The notes: generated from the letters alone by a model not told the origin. DNA of 64,000 bases from Pseudomonas anuradhapurensis (GCF_014269225.2 NZ_CP077097.1:4351001-4415000); one strand, 5' to 3'; shown: positions 32,898 through 48,458, counted from the stretch's first letter. A program made the numbers and translations.

Positions 32898-34246
32898 GCA
32901 AGACCTCCTGCCGCCTGGGCGAACAGGCGCCCGCGTTCTTCGAAGTTGCGGAACATGTCGAGGCTGGCGCACGCCGGCGACAGCAGCACGGCATCACCGG
33001 CCTGGGCCAGGTCGGCGCATTGCTGCACGGCGTCGTCGAGGGTCTTGACCCGCACCAGCGGCACGCCATCGCCGAGGGCTTGGGCCAGGCGCTCGGCGTC
33101 ACGGCCAAGCAGGACCACGGCGCGGCAGAAGCGTTGGACCGGCGCGCGCAGCGCGGCGAAATCGGCGCCCTTGCCATCACCACCGGCAATCAGCACCAGC
33201 TTGCCTCGGATATCGGCGCCCAGGCCTTCGATGGCAGCCAGGGCGGCGCCGACGTTGGTGGCCTTGGAATCGTCGTACCAGTTCACCCCGTTGCGCTCGC
33301 GTACCCACTGGCAACGGTGGGCCAGGCCGGTGAACTCGCGCAAGGCTTCGAGCATGGGCTCGAACGGCAGGCCGGCAGCGTGCCCCAGGGCCAGGGCGGC
33401 CAGCGCGTTGCTCTGGTTGTGGGCGCCACGAATCTTCAGCTCGCGCACCGGCATCAGCAGCTGGAACTCGAACGCCAGGTATTTCTCGCCGTCGACTTCA
33501 CGCAGGCCGAAGGCCTTGAAGTCCGGCTGGTTGAGGCCGAAAGTCCAGCACGGGCGGCCTTCCACCGGCAGCGGTCGGCTCAGCGCATCCTGGCGATTGA
33601 CCACGACCTGGCGTGCCCCACGGAAGATCCGGTGCTTGGCCAGGTGGTAGGCCGGCAGGCCGCTGTAGCGGTCCATGTGGTCTTCGCTGATGTTCAGCAC
33701 GGTCGCCACTTCAGCGTTGAGCTGGTCGGTGGTTTCCAGCTGGAAGCTGGACAGCTCGAGCACGTACAGCTCGACCTCGTCGCCCAGCAGGTCCAGCGCC
33801 GGGGTACCGAGGTTGCCACCGACCGCGACACGCTTGCCGGCCTTGGCCGCCATGTCGCCGACCAGGGTGGTCACGGTGCTCTTGGCATTGGAGCCACTGA
33901 TGGCAATGATCGGCGCCTTGGCATGGCGGGCGAACAACTCGATATCGCCGGACAGCTTCACGCCACGCGCTGCCGCCTGCTGCAGGGCCGGGGTGGCCAG
34001 GGCCAGGCCGGGGCTCACGTACAGCTCGCTGGCACGGCACAGGAAGTCCACGTCCAGTTCACCACAGCGCACTTCCACCTGCGGGTAATCACGGCGCAGG
34101 GTGTCCAGTTCCGGCGGTTGCTCGCGGGTGTCAGCGACCGCAAAGGCAATGCCCCGGCTCGCCAGGAAGCGAACCAGGGACATGCCGCTCTTGCCGAGGC
34201 CGACAACGATGCGGAATTGGTCGGAAGCGATCAAAGACACGCTCAT
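32894..34246 (-). CDS. murD: UDP-N-acetylmuramoyl-L-alanine--D-glutamate ligase
   Basis: 450-residue Mur ligase that adds D-Glu. N-terminal nucleotide fold VVGLGKSGMSLVRFLASRG (about 14-32), ATP loop ISGSNAKSTVTTLVGDM (about 114-130), NISEDHMDRY (about 180-189) and the third-domain WYDDSKATNVGA (about 310-321) follow the family order. The start abuts the mraY stop without a gap. Confidence 0.98.
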   Translation of the reverse strand: MSVSLIASDQFRIVVGLGKSGMSLVRFLASRGIAFAVADTREQPPELDTLRRDYPQVEVRCGELDVDFLCRASELYVSPGLALATPALQQAAARGVKLSGDIELFARHAKAPIIAISGSNAKSTVTTLVGDMAAKAGKRVAVGGNLGTPALDLLGDEVELYVLELSSFQLETTDQLNAEVATVLNISEDHMDRYSGLPAYHLAKHRIFRGARQVVVNRQDALSRPLPVEGRPCWTFGLNQPDFKAFGLREVDGEKYLAFEFQLLMPVRELKIRGAHNQSNALAALALGHAAGLPFEPMLEALREFTGLAHRCQWVRERNGVNWYDDSKATNVGAALAAIEGLGADIRGKLVLIAGGDGKGADFAALRAPVQRFCRAVVLLGRDAERLAQALGDGVPLVRVKTLDDAVQQCADLAQAGDAVLLSPACASLDMFRNFEERGRLFAQAAGGLA

Positions 34247-35329
34247 CTACCTCAGTTTCAGGGTTGCCAGGCCGATCAGCACCAGGATCACGGTGATGAT
34301 CCAGAAGCGGACGATCACCCGTGGCTCTGGCCAGCCCTTGAGTTCAAAGTGGTGGTGGATCGGGGCCATGCGGAACACGCGTTTGCCGGTCAACTTGAAG
34401 GAGGCGACCTGGATCACCACCGACAGGGTTTCCATGACGAACACGCCACCCATGATGAACAGCACGATTTCCTGGCGCACGATCACCGCGATGGTGCCCA
34501 GCGCAGCGCCCAGCGCCAGTGCGCCGACATCGCCCATGAACACCTGCGCCGGGTAGGTGTTGAACCACAGGAAGCCCAGGCCGGCACCGATCAGGGCGCC
34601 GCAGAACACGATGAGTTCGCCGGACCCTGGCACGTAGGGGATCAGCAGGTATTCGGCGAACTTCACGTTACCCGACAGGTAGCAGAAGATGCCCAGGGCA
34701 CCACCGACCATCACCGTCGGCATGATCGCCAGGCCGTCGAGGCCATCGGTGAGGTTGACCGCGTTGCTCGAGCCGACGATGACGAAGTAGGTCAGCACGA
34801 CGAAACCGATGCCCAGCGGGATGGTGACATCCTTGACGAACGGCAGGATCAGCGTGGTCTCGACGCTGGTCGGCGCGGTCTGGTACAGGAACACCGCTGC
34901 AGCCAGGCCAAACACCGACTGCCAGAAGTACTTCCAGCGGCTCGGCAGGCCCCGCGAGTTCTTCTCGATGACCTTGCGGTAGTCGTCGACCCAGCCGATG
35001 GCACCGAATGCCAGGGTCACGATCAGCACCACCCACACGTAACGGTTGGTCAGGTCGGCCCACAGCAGCGTGCTGACGGCAATGGCGGACAGGATCAGCG
35101 CGCCACCCATGGTCGGGGTGCCGGACTTGGACAGGTGCGATTGCGGGCCGTCGTTACGTACGGCCTGGCCGATCTGGCGGATTTGCAGGGTACGGATCAT
35201 CCACGGCCCCAGCCACAGCGCCAGCGACAACGCGGTCAGTACACCGAGGATCCCGCGCAGGGACAGGTACTGGAAGACCGCGAAGCCTTTGTGGAACTGT
35301 TGCAGATACTCGGCCAACAGCAGCAGCAT
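34247..35329 (-). CDS. mraY: phospho-MurNAc-pentapeptide transferase
   Basis: 360 residues with ten membrane helices. Makes lipid I from UDP-MurNAc-pentapeptide and undecaprenyl phosphate. The signatures GTPTMGG (about 72-78), [19 protein letters not shown] (about 189-201), [12 protein letters not shown] (about 264-275) and [12 protein letters not shown] (about 320-331) are all intact. ATG and the murF stop share one base (TAATG). Confidence 0.99.
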   Translation of the reverse strand: MLLLLAEYLQQFHKGFAVFQYLSLRGILGVLTALSLALWLGPWMIRTLQIRQIGQAVRNDGPQSHLSKSGTPTMGGALILSAIAVSTLLWADLTNRYVWVVLIVTLAFGAIGWVDDYRKVIEKNSRGLPSRWKYFWQSVFGLAAAVFLYQTAPTSVETTLILPFVKDVTIPLGIGFVVLTYFVIVGSSNAVNLTDGLDGLAIMPTVMVGGALGIFCYLSGNVKFAEYLLIPYVPGSGELIVFCGALIGAGLGFLWFNTYPAQVFMGDVGALALGAALGTIAVIVRQEIVLFIMGGVFVMETLSVVIQVASFKLTGKRVFRMAPIHHHFELKGWPEPRVIVRFWIITVILVLIGLATLKLR

Positions 35330-36688
35330 TAATGTTTCTCCCCGCTGGCACCGCACAAAGCCGCCACGACGTTTTCCATCGCAGCGCTGCGCGAGCCCTT
35401 GATCAAGATAGTGGTGTCGCTGGCGTTTTCGGCGCGAACCGCGTCGATCAGCTCAGCTTGTGTAGCGAAATGGCGACCATTGGCGCCGAATGCCCGTACC
35501 GCGTGCGCCATGTTGGCGCCTACGGCATACAGGGCGTCGACCTTGCCACATGCGTAGGCGCCCACCTGACGGTGGCCTTCTTCCGCCCATTGCCCCAGTT
35601 CGCCGATATCCCCAAGCACCAGGACGGTGCGCCCGGAAAAGCCGGCGAGTATATCAATGGCCGCGCACATGGAGGTGGGATTTGCGTTGTAACTGTCATC
35701 GATCACGCGCACGCCATTCGCCGCGAGCTGCGCCACGGTGCGGCCCTTGACCGGCTGCACCGCGGCCAGGCCGGCGGCGATGCCGTCCAGGCTCAGACCG
35801 ACGGCATGGGCGGCAGCGGCGGCGGCCAGGGCGTTGCTGACGTTATGGGTACCCAACAGGTTCAGCTGTACCGGCACGCTGCCGCCCGGCCCGTGCAAGG
35901 TGAACGAAGGGCAGCCACGGGCATCACGCCCGATGTCACTGGCGTGGAAGTCGGCCTGCGGATTGTCCAGGGCAAAGCTGACAATGCGGTGATTACCGGC
36001 GCGCTTGCGCCAGGTCTCGAACGCCTTGTCGGCCAGGTTGAGGATGGCCGTGCCACCTTCGCCCAGGCCTTCGAGAATCTCGCCCTTGGCCTCGACGATC
36101 TTCTCCGGGCCACCGAACTCGCCAACGTGGGCGGTACCGGCGTTGTTGATAATGACCACCTGCGGTCGGGTCAGGCCGACGGTGTAGCGGATCTCGCCAA
36201 TGCGCGAGGCGCCCAGTTCGATCACGGCGGCGCTGTGCTCCGGGGCGATTTCCAACAAGGTCAGCGGTGCGCCGAGGTCGTTGTTCAGGTTGCCGCGGGT
36301 GGCGTGCACCAGGCCACGGGTACGCAGGATGCTGGCCAGCATCTCCTTGACCGTGGTCTTGCCGCTGGAGCCGGTAATGGCCACCACCGGCTTGTCGAAA
36401 GCTGCACGGTTCAGCGCGCCAAGCTGGCCGAGGGCCAGGCGGCAGTCGGCCACCCGCAGCTGGGGCAGATCGACGTCGGGCACTTCGCGCTCGACCAGCG
36501 CCGCGACAGCGCCCTTGGCCTTCACATCGGCCAGGTAGTCATGCCCATCGAAACGCGGGCCGGCCAGGGCGACGAACAGTTGCCCGGCAGTAACACTACG
36601 GCTGTCGATGCTGACCCCGGTGAACGTGGCGTCTGCGCCCAATTGCTGGCCACCCAGTGCCGTGGTCAGCTGGCTGAGTGACATCGGC

Positions 36689-36696
<8 letters not shown>
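35329..36696 (-). CDS. murF: UDP-MurNAc-tripeptide--D-alanyl-D-alanine ligase
   Basis: 455-residue Mur ligase that adds D-Ala-D-Ala, product of the Ddl enzyme encoded downstream. Motifs: [20 protein letters not shown] (about 30-49), ATP loop [15 protein letters not shown] (about 108-122), [12 protein letters not shown] (about 190-201) and [13 protein letters not shown] (about 319-331). Its start overlaps the murE stop by 8 bp. Confidence 0.98.
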
Positions 36697-40207
<3,511 letters not shown>

Positions 40208-40211
<4 letters not shown>

Positions 40212-41155
40212 CGCAGCTTCTCCGCGACCCGCATCACGGCGCTACGCGCCCGCGGGTTGGCCTTGAGCTCGGCATCGGAGGCGAACTGGGCCTTGCCGAC
40301 AAGCTTGATTTTCGGCTCGAAGGCCTTGTGCTGCACCGGCAGGTTGCGCGGCAGGTTGTCTGCCTCGCCCTTGGCCAGCTTGCGCATGAACAGTTTGACG
40401 ATACGGTCTTCCAGCGAGTGGAAACTGATCACCGCCAGGCGGCCGCCCACTTCCAGCGCGTCGATCGCGGCCTCCAGGCCCGTCTCGAGGTCACCGAGTT
40501 CGTTATTGACGTGAATGCGCAAGCCCTGGAAGGCACGGGTCGCCGGGTTCTTGCCCTTCTCCCAGGCCGGGTTGGCCACCTTCAGCACTTCGGCAAGGTC
40601 GCCGGTGCGGGTGAACGGCTGCTGTTCGCGGCGCAGCACCACGGCGCGAGCCATGCGCTTGGCGAAACGCTCTTCGCCGTATTCCTTGAATACCCGGGCG
40701 ATTTCTTCTTCGGGCGCGGTGGCGATGAATTCGGCGGCGCTGATGCCCTGGTCCGGGTTCATGCGCATGTCCAGCGGGCCATCATTGAGGAAGCTGAAGC
40801 CCCGCTCGGGGTCATCCAGCTGCGGCGAGGACACACCCAGGTCCAGCAACACGCCGCTGACCTTGCCATGCAGGCCGCGCTCGGCCACTTCCGCGCCCAG
40901 CTCGGCAAAGCTGCGCTGCACAATGACAAAGCGGCCGTCTTCGGCCGCCAGCGCTTGCCCGGTGGCAATCGCCTGTGGATCCTTGTCGAACCCCAGCAGC
41001 CGCCCTTGCGGCCCGAGCTTGCTGAGAATCAGCCGGCTGTGTCCGCCACGGCCGAAGGTGCCGTCCAGATAGCAACCGTCGGCGCGCAGGGCCAATGCCT
41101 CGACAGCCTCGTCGAGCAGGACGGTAATGTGGTTGAAGCCGCTATCTATGGTCAC
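40208..41155 (-). CDS. rsmH: 16S rRNA (cytosine-1402-N4)-methyltransferase
   Basis: 315-residue SAM-dependent enzyme (MraW). It starts with [13 protein letters not shown], followed by the SAM loop [16 protein letters not shown] (about 29-44), [20 protein letters not shown] (about 105-124) and [13 protein letters not shown] (about 242-254). The GTG start overlaps the mraZ stop by 4 bp, and no other start fits the family better. Confidence 0.97.
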
Positions 41156-41607
41156 AGGATCAGGTCACGCAATTCGTCGGGCATGGCACCCGGTTGTTGA
41201 ATAGCTGCGAGGTCGGCTGCCGAAACCGCGTTCCAGGCATCCTCATCCCACAGCTGGAATTTGTTCAGTTGCCCCACCAGCATCGCCTTCTTGTCGAGCT
41301 TGGCGTACTCACGCAAACGGGGCGGCACCAGGAAACGCCCGCTGCCATCGAGCTCCAGGTCAACCGCATTACCGATCAGCAAGCGCTGCAGACGGCGGTT
41401 TTCCTCACGCAACGATGGCAAGGCACGCAACTTGGCTTCTATCTGTTCCCACTCATCGAGGGGATAAACACACAAGCAGGGGTCAACGGCGTCGATGGTC
41501 ACGATCAGCTGACCATTGCAACGCGAATCGAGCTCGTCACGGTACCGGCTCGGCATGGCGAGACGTCCCTTGGCATCGAGGCTGACGGCGTTGGCTCCGC
41601 GGAACAC
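41152..41607 (-). CDS. mraZ: transcriptional regulator MraZ
   Basis: 151 residues from a GTG start. Two AbrB-like (SpoVT) half-domains: [20 protein letters not shown] at the N-terminus and the repeat [21 protein letters not shown] (about 79-99). MraZ binds TGGGN repeats in front of its own gene and represses the dcw cluster. The GTG at 41607, with GGGGAAT just upstream, gives the standard length; the frame could start six codons earlier at a TTG, but that start lacks support. Confidence 0.95.
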   Translation of the reverse strand: MFRGANAVSLDAKGRLAMPSRYRDELDSRCNGQLIVTIDAVDPCLCVYPLDEWEQIEAKLRALPSLREENRRLQRLLIGNAVDLELDGSGRFLVPPRLREYAKLDKKAMLVGQLNKFQLWDEDAWNAVSAADLAAIQQPGAMPDELRDLIL

Positions 41608-41648
41608 GGCTGCGATTCCCCACAATGTTATCTTTTTTGTGCCAGAAA

Positions 41649-41673
41649 ACCCACTTCATCCCACTTTCTGCCA
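41649..41673 (-). promoter_or_regulatory. MraZ operator (TGGG repeats with 10 bp period)
   Basis: Minus strand: TGGCA, TGGGA and TGGGT start exactly 10 bases apart (41673, 41663, 41653), each separated by five bases; a fourth, TGGCA, follows at 41644 with spacing 9. This is the pattern bound by MraZ in E. coli. It lies just after the predicted transcription start. Confidence 0.75.
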
Positions 41674-41682
41674 CTTGCGCAC

Positions 41683-41712
41683 ACTATAGGAATCCGCCCG
41701 CAGCACCGTCAA
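41683..41712 (-). promoter_or_regulatory. dcw cluster promoter (Pmra)
   Basis: Minus strand TTGACG (41712-41707), 18 bases, TATAGT (41688-41683): a strong sigma-70 match. Start point near 41676, at the edge of the MraZ repeats and about 70 bases before mraZ. Confidence 0.75.
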
Positions 41713-41916
41713 GGCACGTTCGGAAGGAAAAGCCTTACAGGACCGAGATTTAGCGCATTAAAGGAAGGGGGACGGACTGCCGAGGAGAAAAAAACACAAG
41801 AAAAATCAAACCCACACAAGCCAGTGGAGTTCGAAGTTAAAGTGATTTATGAAGAGTAAGATCTTTTCGGTATTACCAGAGAGCATCTGCTATCGAATCA
41901 AGCAGGGAAGGAAGGT
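41713..41916. other. A+T-richer spacer between rnpB and the mra promoter
   Basis: No gene recognised. A small hairpin CTGCT-N9-AGCAG lies at 41886-41904, just after the rnpB 3' end, but has no T tract. No intrinsic terminator was found here. Confidence 0.4.
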
Positions 41917-42276
41917 GGAGAGTCGATCTGTAAGCCGGGTTTTGTCGAGGACAGTCATTCCTCTACGACGGCCATCACTGGACGCCTCTAGCAACCTACC
42001 CGGTTCCGACGCGGGCCACGCCTGATGGAACCCTATTTGGTCTTGCTCCGAGTGGGGTTTACCTAGCCACGCACTGTTACCAGCCGTGCGGTGCGCTCTT
42101 ACCGCACCTTTTCACCCTTACCGGCACCGAAGTGCTTAGGCGGTTATTTTCTGTGGCACTTTCCGTAGGCTCGCGCCTCCCAGGCGTTACCTGGCACTCT
42201 GCCCTATGGAGCCCGGACTTTCCTCCCCCTGTCCTTGTGGAACAAAAACAGGCAGCGACTGTCCGATCGACTCTCC
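41917..42276 (-). ncRNA. rnpB: RNase P RNA (type A)
   Basis: About 360 nt, catalytic RNA that removes tRNA 5' leaders. On the minus strand it begins GGAGAGTCGATCGGACAGTC and its P1 helix closes with GATCGACTCTCC at the 3' end. Universally conserved segments follow in order: GAGGAAAGTCCGGGCTCCAT (near 42220), GCCAGGTAACGCCTGG, GGTAAGGGTGAAAAGGTGCG (near 42115), TAACAGTGCGTGGCTAGG, GGAGCAAGACCAAATAGGGT, and AAACCCGGCTTACAG near the 3' end. The ends are set from the P1 pairing and could differ by a few bases. Confidence 0.96.
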
Positions 42277-42283
42277 GCCGTCA

Positions 42284-42312
42284 AGATTAACGGCAGGCGC
42301 GCCCAAGAACAA
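42284..42312 (-). promoter_or_regulatory. rnpB promoter
   Basis: Minus strand TTGTTC (42312-42307), 17 bases, TAATCT (42289-42284), then seven bases to the RNA 5' end. Confidence 0.65.
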
Positions 42313-42341
42313 GCAATACCGGCATTTATATCAATGTGCCA

Positions 42342-43217
42342 CTACTCGGCCTTCTGCTTTTCCAGGGCAAATTGATACAGCAGGTTCTTGCGCACCCCGG
42401 TGATTTCCGCAGCCAGCGCCGCCGCCCGCTTGAGCGGCAACTCGGCCAGCAGCAGCCCGAGCACCCGCTGCGCCTCGGCACTGATCGCCTGCTCGCCCTC
42501 GGGCGCACTCCAGCCACCGACCAACACCACGCATTCGCCGCGCTGCTGGTTGCTGTCGCCGGCCACGAAGGCGCGCAGCTCAGCCAGGGGCAAGCCCTTG
42601 AGCGTCTCGAAGGTCTTGGTCAGCTCGCGCGCCAACAACGCCGGGCGCTCGCCGCCGAATACCGCCTCCATGTCCTCGAGGCATTCCAGGATGCGGTGCG
42701 GTGCCTCATAGAAGATCAACGTGCGCGGCTCTTCCTTTACCTGCTCCAGGCGCGCCCGCCGCCCCGCCGCCTTGGCCGGCAGAAAGCCTTCGAAGATGAA
42801 GCGGTCCGACGGCAGGCCGGCCGCCGACAAGGCGGCGATCAGGGCGCAGGCACCCGGCACCGGCACCACGTTGACCCCCGCCGCGCGCGCCTGGCGCACC
42901 AGGTGATAGCCCGGATCGGAAATCAGCGGCGTACCCGCGTCGGACACCAGCGCCACATCCTCGCCGGCCAGCAGCTTGGCAAGGAAACGCCCGCCCTCGT
43001 CACGCTCGTTGTGTTCATGACAGGCCGCCAGCGGCGTGTCGATGCCAAAGTGCTGCAGCAGGCGGACCGAATGACGGGTATCTTCGGCCGCGATCAGGGC
43101 CACGTCCGCCAGCACTTTCAGCGCCCGGGCGCTCATGTCGTCGAGGTTGCCGATCGGGGTGGCGACCACATACAGCGTCCCCACGGTGGATTTCGAAGCC
43201 CCTGGCACATCAGTCAC
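42342..43217 (-). CDS. rsmI: 16S rRNA (cytidine-1402-2'-O)-methyltransferase
   Basis: 291-residue SAM enzyme that modifies the same rRNA base as RsmH, whose gene is 1.2 kb away. Start motifs [20 protein letters not shown], then AEDTRHS (about 44-50), [15 protein letters not shown] (about 85-99) and [12 protein letters not shown] at 43217 with AGGTG seven bases upstream is preferred over a GTG nine bases earlier. Divergent from lpoA, as in E. coli (yraL-yraM). Confidence 0.95.
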   Translation of the reverse strand: MTDVPGASKSTVGTLYVVATPIGNLDDMSARALKVLADVALIAAEDTRHSVRLLQHFGIDTPLAACHEHNERDEGGRFLAKLLAGEDVALVSDAGTPLISDPGYHLVRQARAAGVNVVPVPGACALIAALSAAGLPSDRFIFEGFLPAKAAGRRARLEQVKEEPRTLIFYEAPHRILECLEDMEAVFGGERPALLARELTKTFETLKGLPLAELRAFVAGDSNQQRGECVVLVGGWSAPEGEQAISAEAQRVLGLLLAELPLKRAAALAAEITGVRKNLLYQFALEKQKAE

Positions 43218-43403
43218 TGCGTACACCTGTCGTCCGGATCAAAGCCGCCATTGTAGCCCGAGCGCCTGCAACAGGTCGCAAAGAACTTCGCCGGCGACCA
43301 GTGGCAGGCCACCTATAGTGAAGGATCGACACGGCAACATCGCGCCCCGGCCAGCGCTTGGGTACAATTGCCGGCCACCTTGATCGAGTAACAGGACCTT
43401 TAC

Positions 43404-45221
43404 ATGATCGCTTGCCTGCGGCTGTTCACAGCCCTCTGCCTGGCTGCCCTGCTGGCAGCCTGCGCCAGCTCGCCCTCATCCAGCCTGGGCGAACTGCCAC
43501 GCACCCCGGACGCCAGCATCGAGCAACTGCTCGAAAAGGCCGCATCCAGCAAGTCTGCAGAAGACGCGGCCCTGCTGCGCCTGAGCGCGGCCGACCTGGC
43601 CTACAAGCAGAAGGACTTCCCGCGCGCCGCACGCATTCTCGAGCAGGTGCCGCTGGACCCACTGAAACCGGCCCAGCAGGTGTTCGCCAGCACCCTCGGT
43701 GCCGAACTGGCGATGAGCCGCAACCAGCCCAAGGCGGCCCTGACAGCCCTGGCCCACCCCAGCCTGCAGCGCGTCGGCGAACTGCCGGAAGAACAGCAGG
43801 TGCGTACCTACAGTGTGCACGCCGCCGCCCTCGAAGCCGATGGCCAGGCCCTGGCCGCCGCGCAGCAGCGTGTGCTGCTGGCCCCGCTGCTCAGCGGCCC
43901 GGCCGCCAGCGCCAACCATGACGCCATCTGGGCCCTGGTCGCCTCGCTGCCGGCAGAGCAACTGCAGCAGCCTGTCAACGACCAGGCCCTGGCCGGCTGG
44001 ACCAGCCTGGCCTTCGCCGTGAAAAGCGCCGGCACCCTGGAGCAGCAACAGGCCGCTATCGACGCCTGGGTCAAGCAGCACCCGGGCCACCCTGCGGCAC
44101 AGCAACTGCCGCTGGCGCTGACCAAGCTCAAGGAACTGGCCAGCCAGCCGCTGACCAAGATCGCCCTGCTGCTACCCCAGGACGGCCCGCTGGCCGGCGT
44201 CGCCCGCGCCCTGCGTGACGGCTTCATGGCCGCGCACTTCCAGGCCCAGCAAGCCGGCCAGCCAGCACCCGCGGTGCAGGTGTTCGACAGCTCGCGCATC
44301 GGCTCGCTCGACGACTTCTATCGCCAGGCCCAGGCCGCTGGCGTGCAACTGGTCATCGGCCCGCTGGAAAAACCGCTGGTTAAGCAGCTGGCCAGCAAAC
44401 CGCAACTGCCAATCACCACCCTGGCGCTGAACTACGCCGATGCCGGGCAAAAGGCGCCGCCGCAGCTGTTCCAGTTCGGCCTGGCTGCCGAAGACGAAGC
44501 CCGCGAAGTGGCACGCCGTGCCCGCGCCGATGGCATGATGCGCGCCGTGGCGCTGGTACCGAGCGGCGAATGGGGTGACCGCGTGCTGGCCGCCTTCCGC
44601 CAGGAGTGGGAAGGCAATGGTGGCACCCTGCTCGCCGCCGAGCGCATCGCCCAGCCGGTCGCCCTGGCCCAGCAGATTGCCGACCTGTTCCAGCTGCGCC
44701 AGAGCGAAGGCCGCGCCAAGAGCCTGCAGAGCACGGTCGGTGGCAGCATTGCCGCACAGCCGTCGCGCCGCCAGGACATCGACTTCATCTTCCTCGCCTC
44801 GACCCCGCAACAGGCGCAGCAGATCAAGCCGACACTGAACTTCCAGTACGCCGGTGACGTGCCGGTCTACGCCACCTCGAACCTGTACAGCGCCAGCGGC
44901 GACGTCAACCAGTACAACGACATGAACGGCATCCGCTTCTGCGAAACGCCGTGGCTGCTGGACACCAGCAACAGCCTGCGCCAGCAGGTGGTGCAGCAAT
45001 GGCCACAGGCTGCCGGCAGCCTGGGCCGCCTGTATGCCATGGGCGTCGATGCCTATAGCCTGGCGCCGCGCCTGGGCCAGCTGAAAGCGCTGCCGGACAA
45101 CCGGGTAATGGGCCTTTCGGGTAGCCTGAGCATGAACGCCAGCCAGCGTGTCGAGCGCCAGCTGCCCTGGGCCGAGTTCGCCGGTGGCCAGGTCAAGCGC
45201 CTGCCCGACACCCCTCGCTGA
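43404..45221 (+). CDS. lpoA: outer-membrane lipoprotein LpoA, activator of PBP1A-type synthase
   Basis: 605 residues. Lipoprotein signal with lipobox LLAAC (C20). The N-terminal helical TPR-like domain spans about 30-245 and the C-terminal periplasmic-binding-protein-like domain about 250-590 (KIALLLPQDGPLAGVARALR, then IDFIFLASTPQQAQQIKP). LpoA crosses the periplasm to stimulate the class A penicillin-binding protein. First gene of a yraM-N-O-P type operon; its stop shares one base with the yraN start. Confidence 0.93.
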   Translation: MIACLRLFTALCLAALLAACASSPSSSLGELPRTPDASIEQLLEKAASSKSAEDAALLRLSAADLAYKQKDFPRAARILEQVPLDPLKPAQQVFASTLGAELAMSRNQPKAALTALAHPSLQRVGELPEEQQVRTYSVHAAALEADGQALAAAQQRVLLAPLLSGPAASANHDAIWALVASLPAEQLQQPVNDQALAGWTSLAFAVKSAGTLEQQQAAIDAWVKQHPGHPAAQQLPLALTKLKELASQPLTKIALLLPQDGPLAGVARALRDGFMAAHFQAQQAGQPAPAVQVFDSSRIGSLDDFYRQAQAAGVQLVIGPLEKPLVKQLASKPQLPITTLALNYADAGQKAPPQLFQFGLAAEDEAREVARRARADGMMRAVALVPSGEWGDRVLAAFRQEWEGNGGTLLAAERIAQPVALAQQIADLFQLRQSEGRAKSLQSTVGGSIAAQPSRRQDIDFIFLASTPQQAQQIKPTLNFQYAGDVPVYATSNLYSASGDVNQYNDMNGIRFCETPWLLDTSNSLRQQVVQQWPQAAGSLGRLYAMGVDAYSLAPRLGQLKALPDNRVMGLSGSLSMNASQRVERQLPWAEFAGGQVKRLPDTPR

Positions 45222-45592
45222 TGGCCGCGGCGTCGCCCACCAGCGCCGGCCAGGCGGCAGAAACCCAGGCCCTTGAGTACCTTCAAGGGCAGGGTCTGCA
45301 GTTGCTGGCGCGCAACTGGCGATGCAAAGGCGGTGAGCTTGATCTGGTCATGCTCGACGCCGATACAGTAGTATTCGTCGAAGTCCGCTACCGGTTGCAC
45401 GCGGGCTTCGGTGGCGCCCTCGGCAGTATCGACGGGCGCAAGCAGAAACGGTTGGTGCTCGCCGCCAGCCTGTTCCTGCAGCAGCAGGCCCACTGGGGCA
45501 ACCACCCCTGCCGCTTCGACGTAGTCGCCCTGCAGGGCAGCCACCACGCAGGCAGGCCGCTGCAATGGCTGAAAAACGCCTTCGAATGCTGA
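45221..45592 (+). CDS. yraN: YraN-family protein (UPF0102), predicted endonuclease fold
   Basis: 123 residues. The family core is AETQALEYLQGQGLQLLARN, GGELDLVMLDADTVVFVEVR (the E-x-D-x-V-F-V-E-V restriction-endonuclease-like motif) and QKRLVLAASLFL. Cellular role unknown. Usual family form is FVEVK; here R follows. Translation is coupled to lpoA by a TGATG junction. Confidence 0.92.
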   Translation: MAAASPTSAGQAAETQALEYLQGQGLQLLARNWRCKGGELDLVMLDADTVVFVEVRYRLHAGFGGALGSIDGRKQKRLVLAASLFLQQQAHWGNHPCRFDVVALQGSHHAGRPLQWLKNAFEC

Positions 45593-45669
45593 ACCCACTT
45601 CGATTTTTTTGCTCTATGTTTCGCGGGCTGGTCCTTGTTGCGCGTCGCGCCGGCCACCGCCCTACTTAA

Positions 45670-46847
<1,178 letters not shown>

Positions 46848-46871
46848 TTCACTGATCGCCTGCACCGAACA

Positions 46872-46953
46872 TTCGCGGGTAAACCCGCTCCCACAGGGAT
46901 CTCACAGCTTTCGAGGCTTGTTGTATTCCTGTGGGAGCGGGTTTACCCGCGAA
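46872..46953. repeat. REP pair (family B)
   Basis: Near-perfect inverted copies TTCGCGGGTAAACCCGCTCC / GGAGCGGGTTTACCCGCGAA between dolP and the small lipoprotein gene. Confidence 0.92.
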
Positions 46954-47009
46954 AGGCCAGCACAGGCGGCATCACTGCCACACCTTTCAGAAAACCCAGG
47001 AAACACCGC

Positions 47010-47228
47010 ATGAAGAAGCTTCTGCTGCCTGCCCTGCTGTTCGGCACTTTCGCCACCCTAGCCGGCTGCTCCACACCAAGCCTGATCACTCTCAACGATG
47101 GTCGTGAAATCCAGGCCGTCGACGTACCGGAGTTCGACCGCGACGCCGGCTTCTACGAGTTCCAGCAACTCGACGGCAAGCGCACCCGCATCAACAAGGA
47201 CCAGGTTCGCACCATCAGCGACCTGTAA
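47010..47228 (+). CDS. small YgdI/YgdR-like lipoprotein
   Basis: 72 residues. Lipobox TLAGC (C20) after a hydrophobic signal, then the YgdI/YgdR domain LITLNDGREIQAVDVPEFDR and FYEFQQLDGKRTRINKDQVR, a small SH3-like beta fold. Function unknown. A good ribosome-binding site (AGGAAA) precedes it and a shared terminator follows. Confidence 0.92.
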   Translation: MKKLLLPALLFGTFATLAGCSTPSLITLNDGREIQAVDVPEFDRDAGFYEFQQLDGKRTRINKDQVRTISDL

Positions 47229-47243
47229 TCCGATATTGGCGGC

Positions 47244-47277
47244 AAAAAAAAGGCGACCTGAACAGGTCGCCTTTTTC
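47244..47277. terminator. bidirectional terminator between the lipoprotein gene and sspB
   Basis: Stem AGGCGACCT / AGGTCGCCT with loop GAAC, A tract before and T tract after, between converging genes. Confidence 0.92.
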
Positions 47278-47278
47278 A

Positions 47279-47707
47279 TTACTTGACCACTTTGAGGCTT
47301 GGTCGGCCGCTCGGGCGCGGTGGCTGCCCGCCACCTTCCGGTGGGCCGTCATCATCCGGCTGCACTTCGTCCTCGTCGTCGAGCATGTCATCCTGCGACG
47401 GCTCCAGCTCGAAGACCATACCCTGGCCATTTTCCCGGGCATATATGCCCAGGATCGCGCCAGACGGCACGAACAACGAATGAGCCACGCCACTGAAACG
47501 ACCTTCGAAGCTGACCGCATCGTTATCCATGTGCAGATTGCGCACGGCGTTTGGCGAGATATTCAAGACAATCTGGCCATCGCTGGCGAAACCGTCCGGC
47601 ACCTGGACCTTTGGGTATTCGGCGTTGACCAGCATATGGGGGGTGCAATCGTTGTCGACGATCCACTCGTACAGTGCTCGAACCAGATAGGGGCGACTGG
47701 AGTTCAT
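47279..47707 (-). CDS. sspB: ClpXP adaptor SspB
   Basis: 142 residues. The N-terminal domain (about 1-110) binds ssrA-tagged proteins (SSRPYLVRALYEWIVDNDCT at the start, IVLNISPNAVRNLHMDND). After an acidic linker the C-terminal XB tail GRPSLKVVK docks on ClpX. The ATG at 47707 gives the standard length. Lies 10 bp after sspA. Confidence 0.95.
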   Translation of the reverse strand: MNSSRPYLVRALYEWIVDNDCTPHMLVNAEYPKVQVPDGFASDGQIVLNISPNAVRNLHMDNDAVSFEGRFSGVAHSLFVPSGAILGIYARENGQGMVFELEPSQDDMLDDEDEVQPDDDGPPEGGGQPPRPSGRPSLKVVK

Positions 47708-47717
47708 CAACGGCTCC

Positions 47718-48458
<741 letters not shown>

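Noticed and set aside
41194..41859. 221-codon plus-strand frame over mraZ and the spacer
   Set aside because: Antisense of mraZ; its tail crosses the dcw promoter and A+T-rich spacer without any domain.
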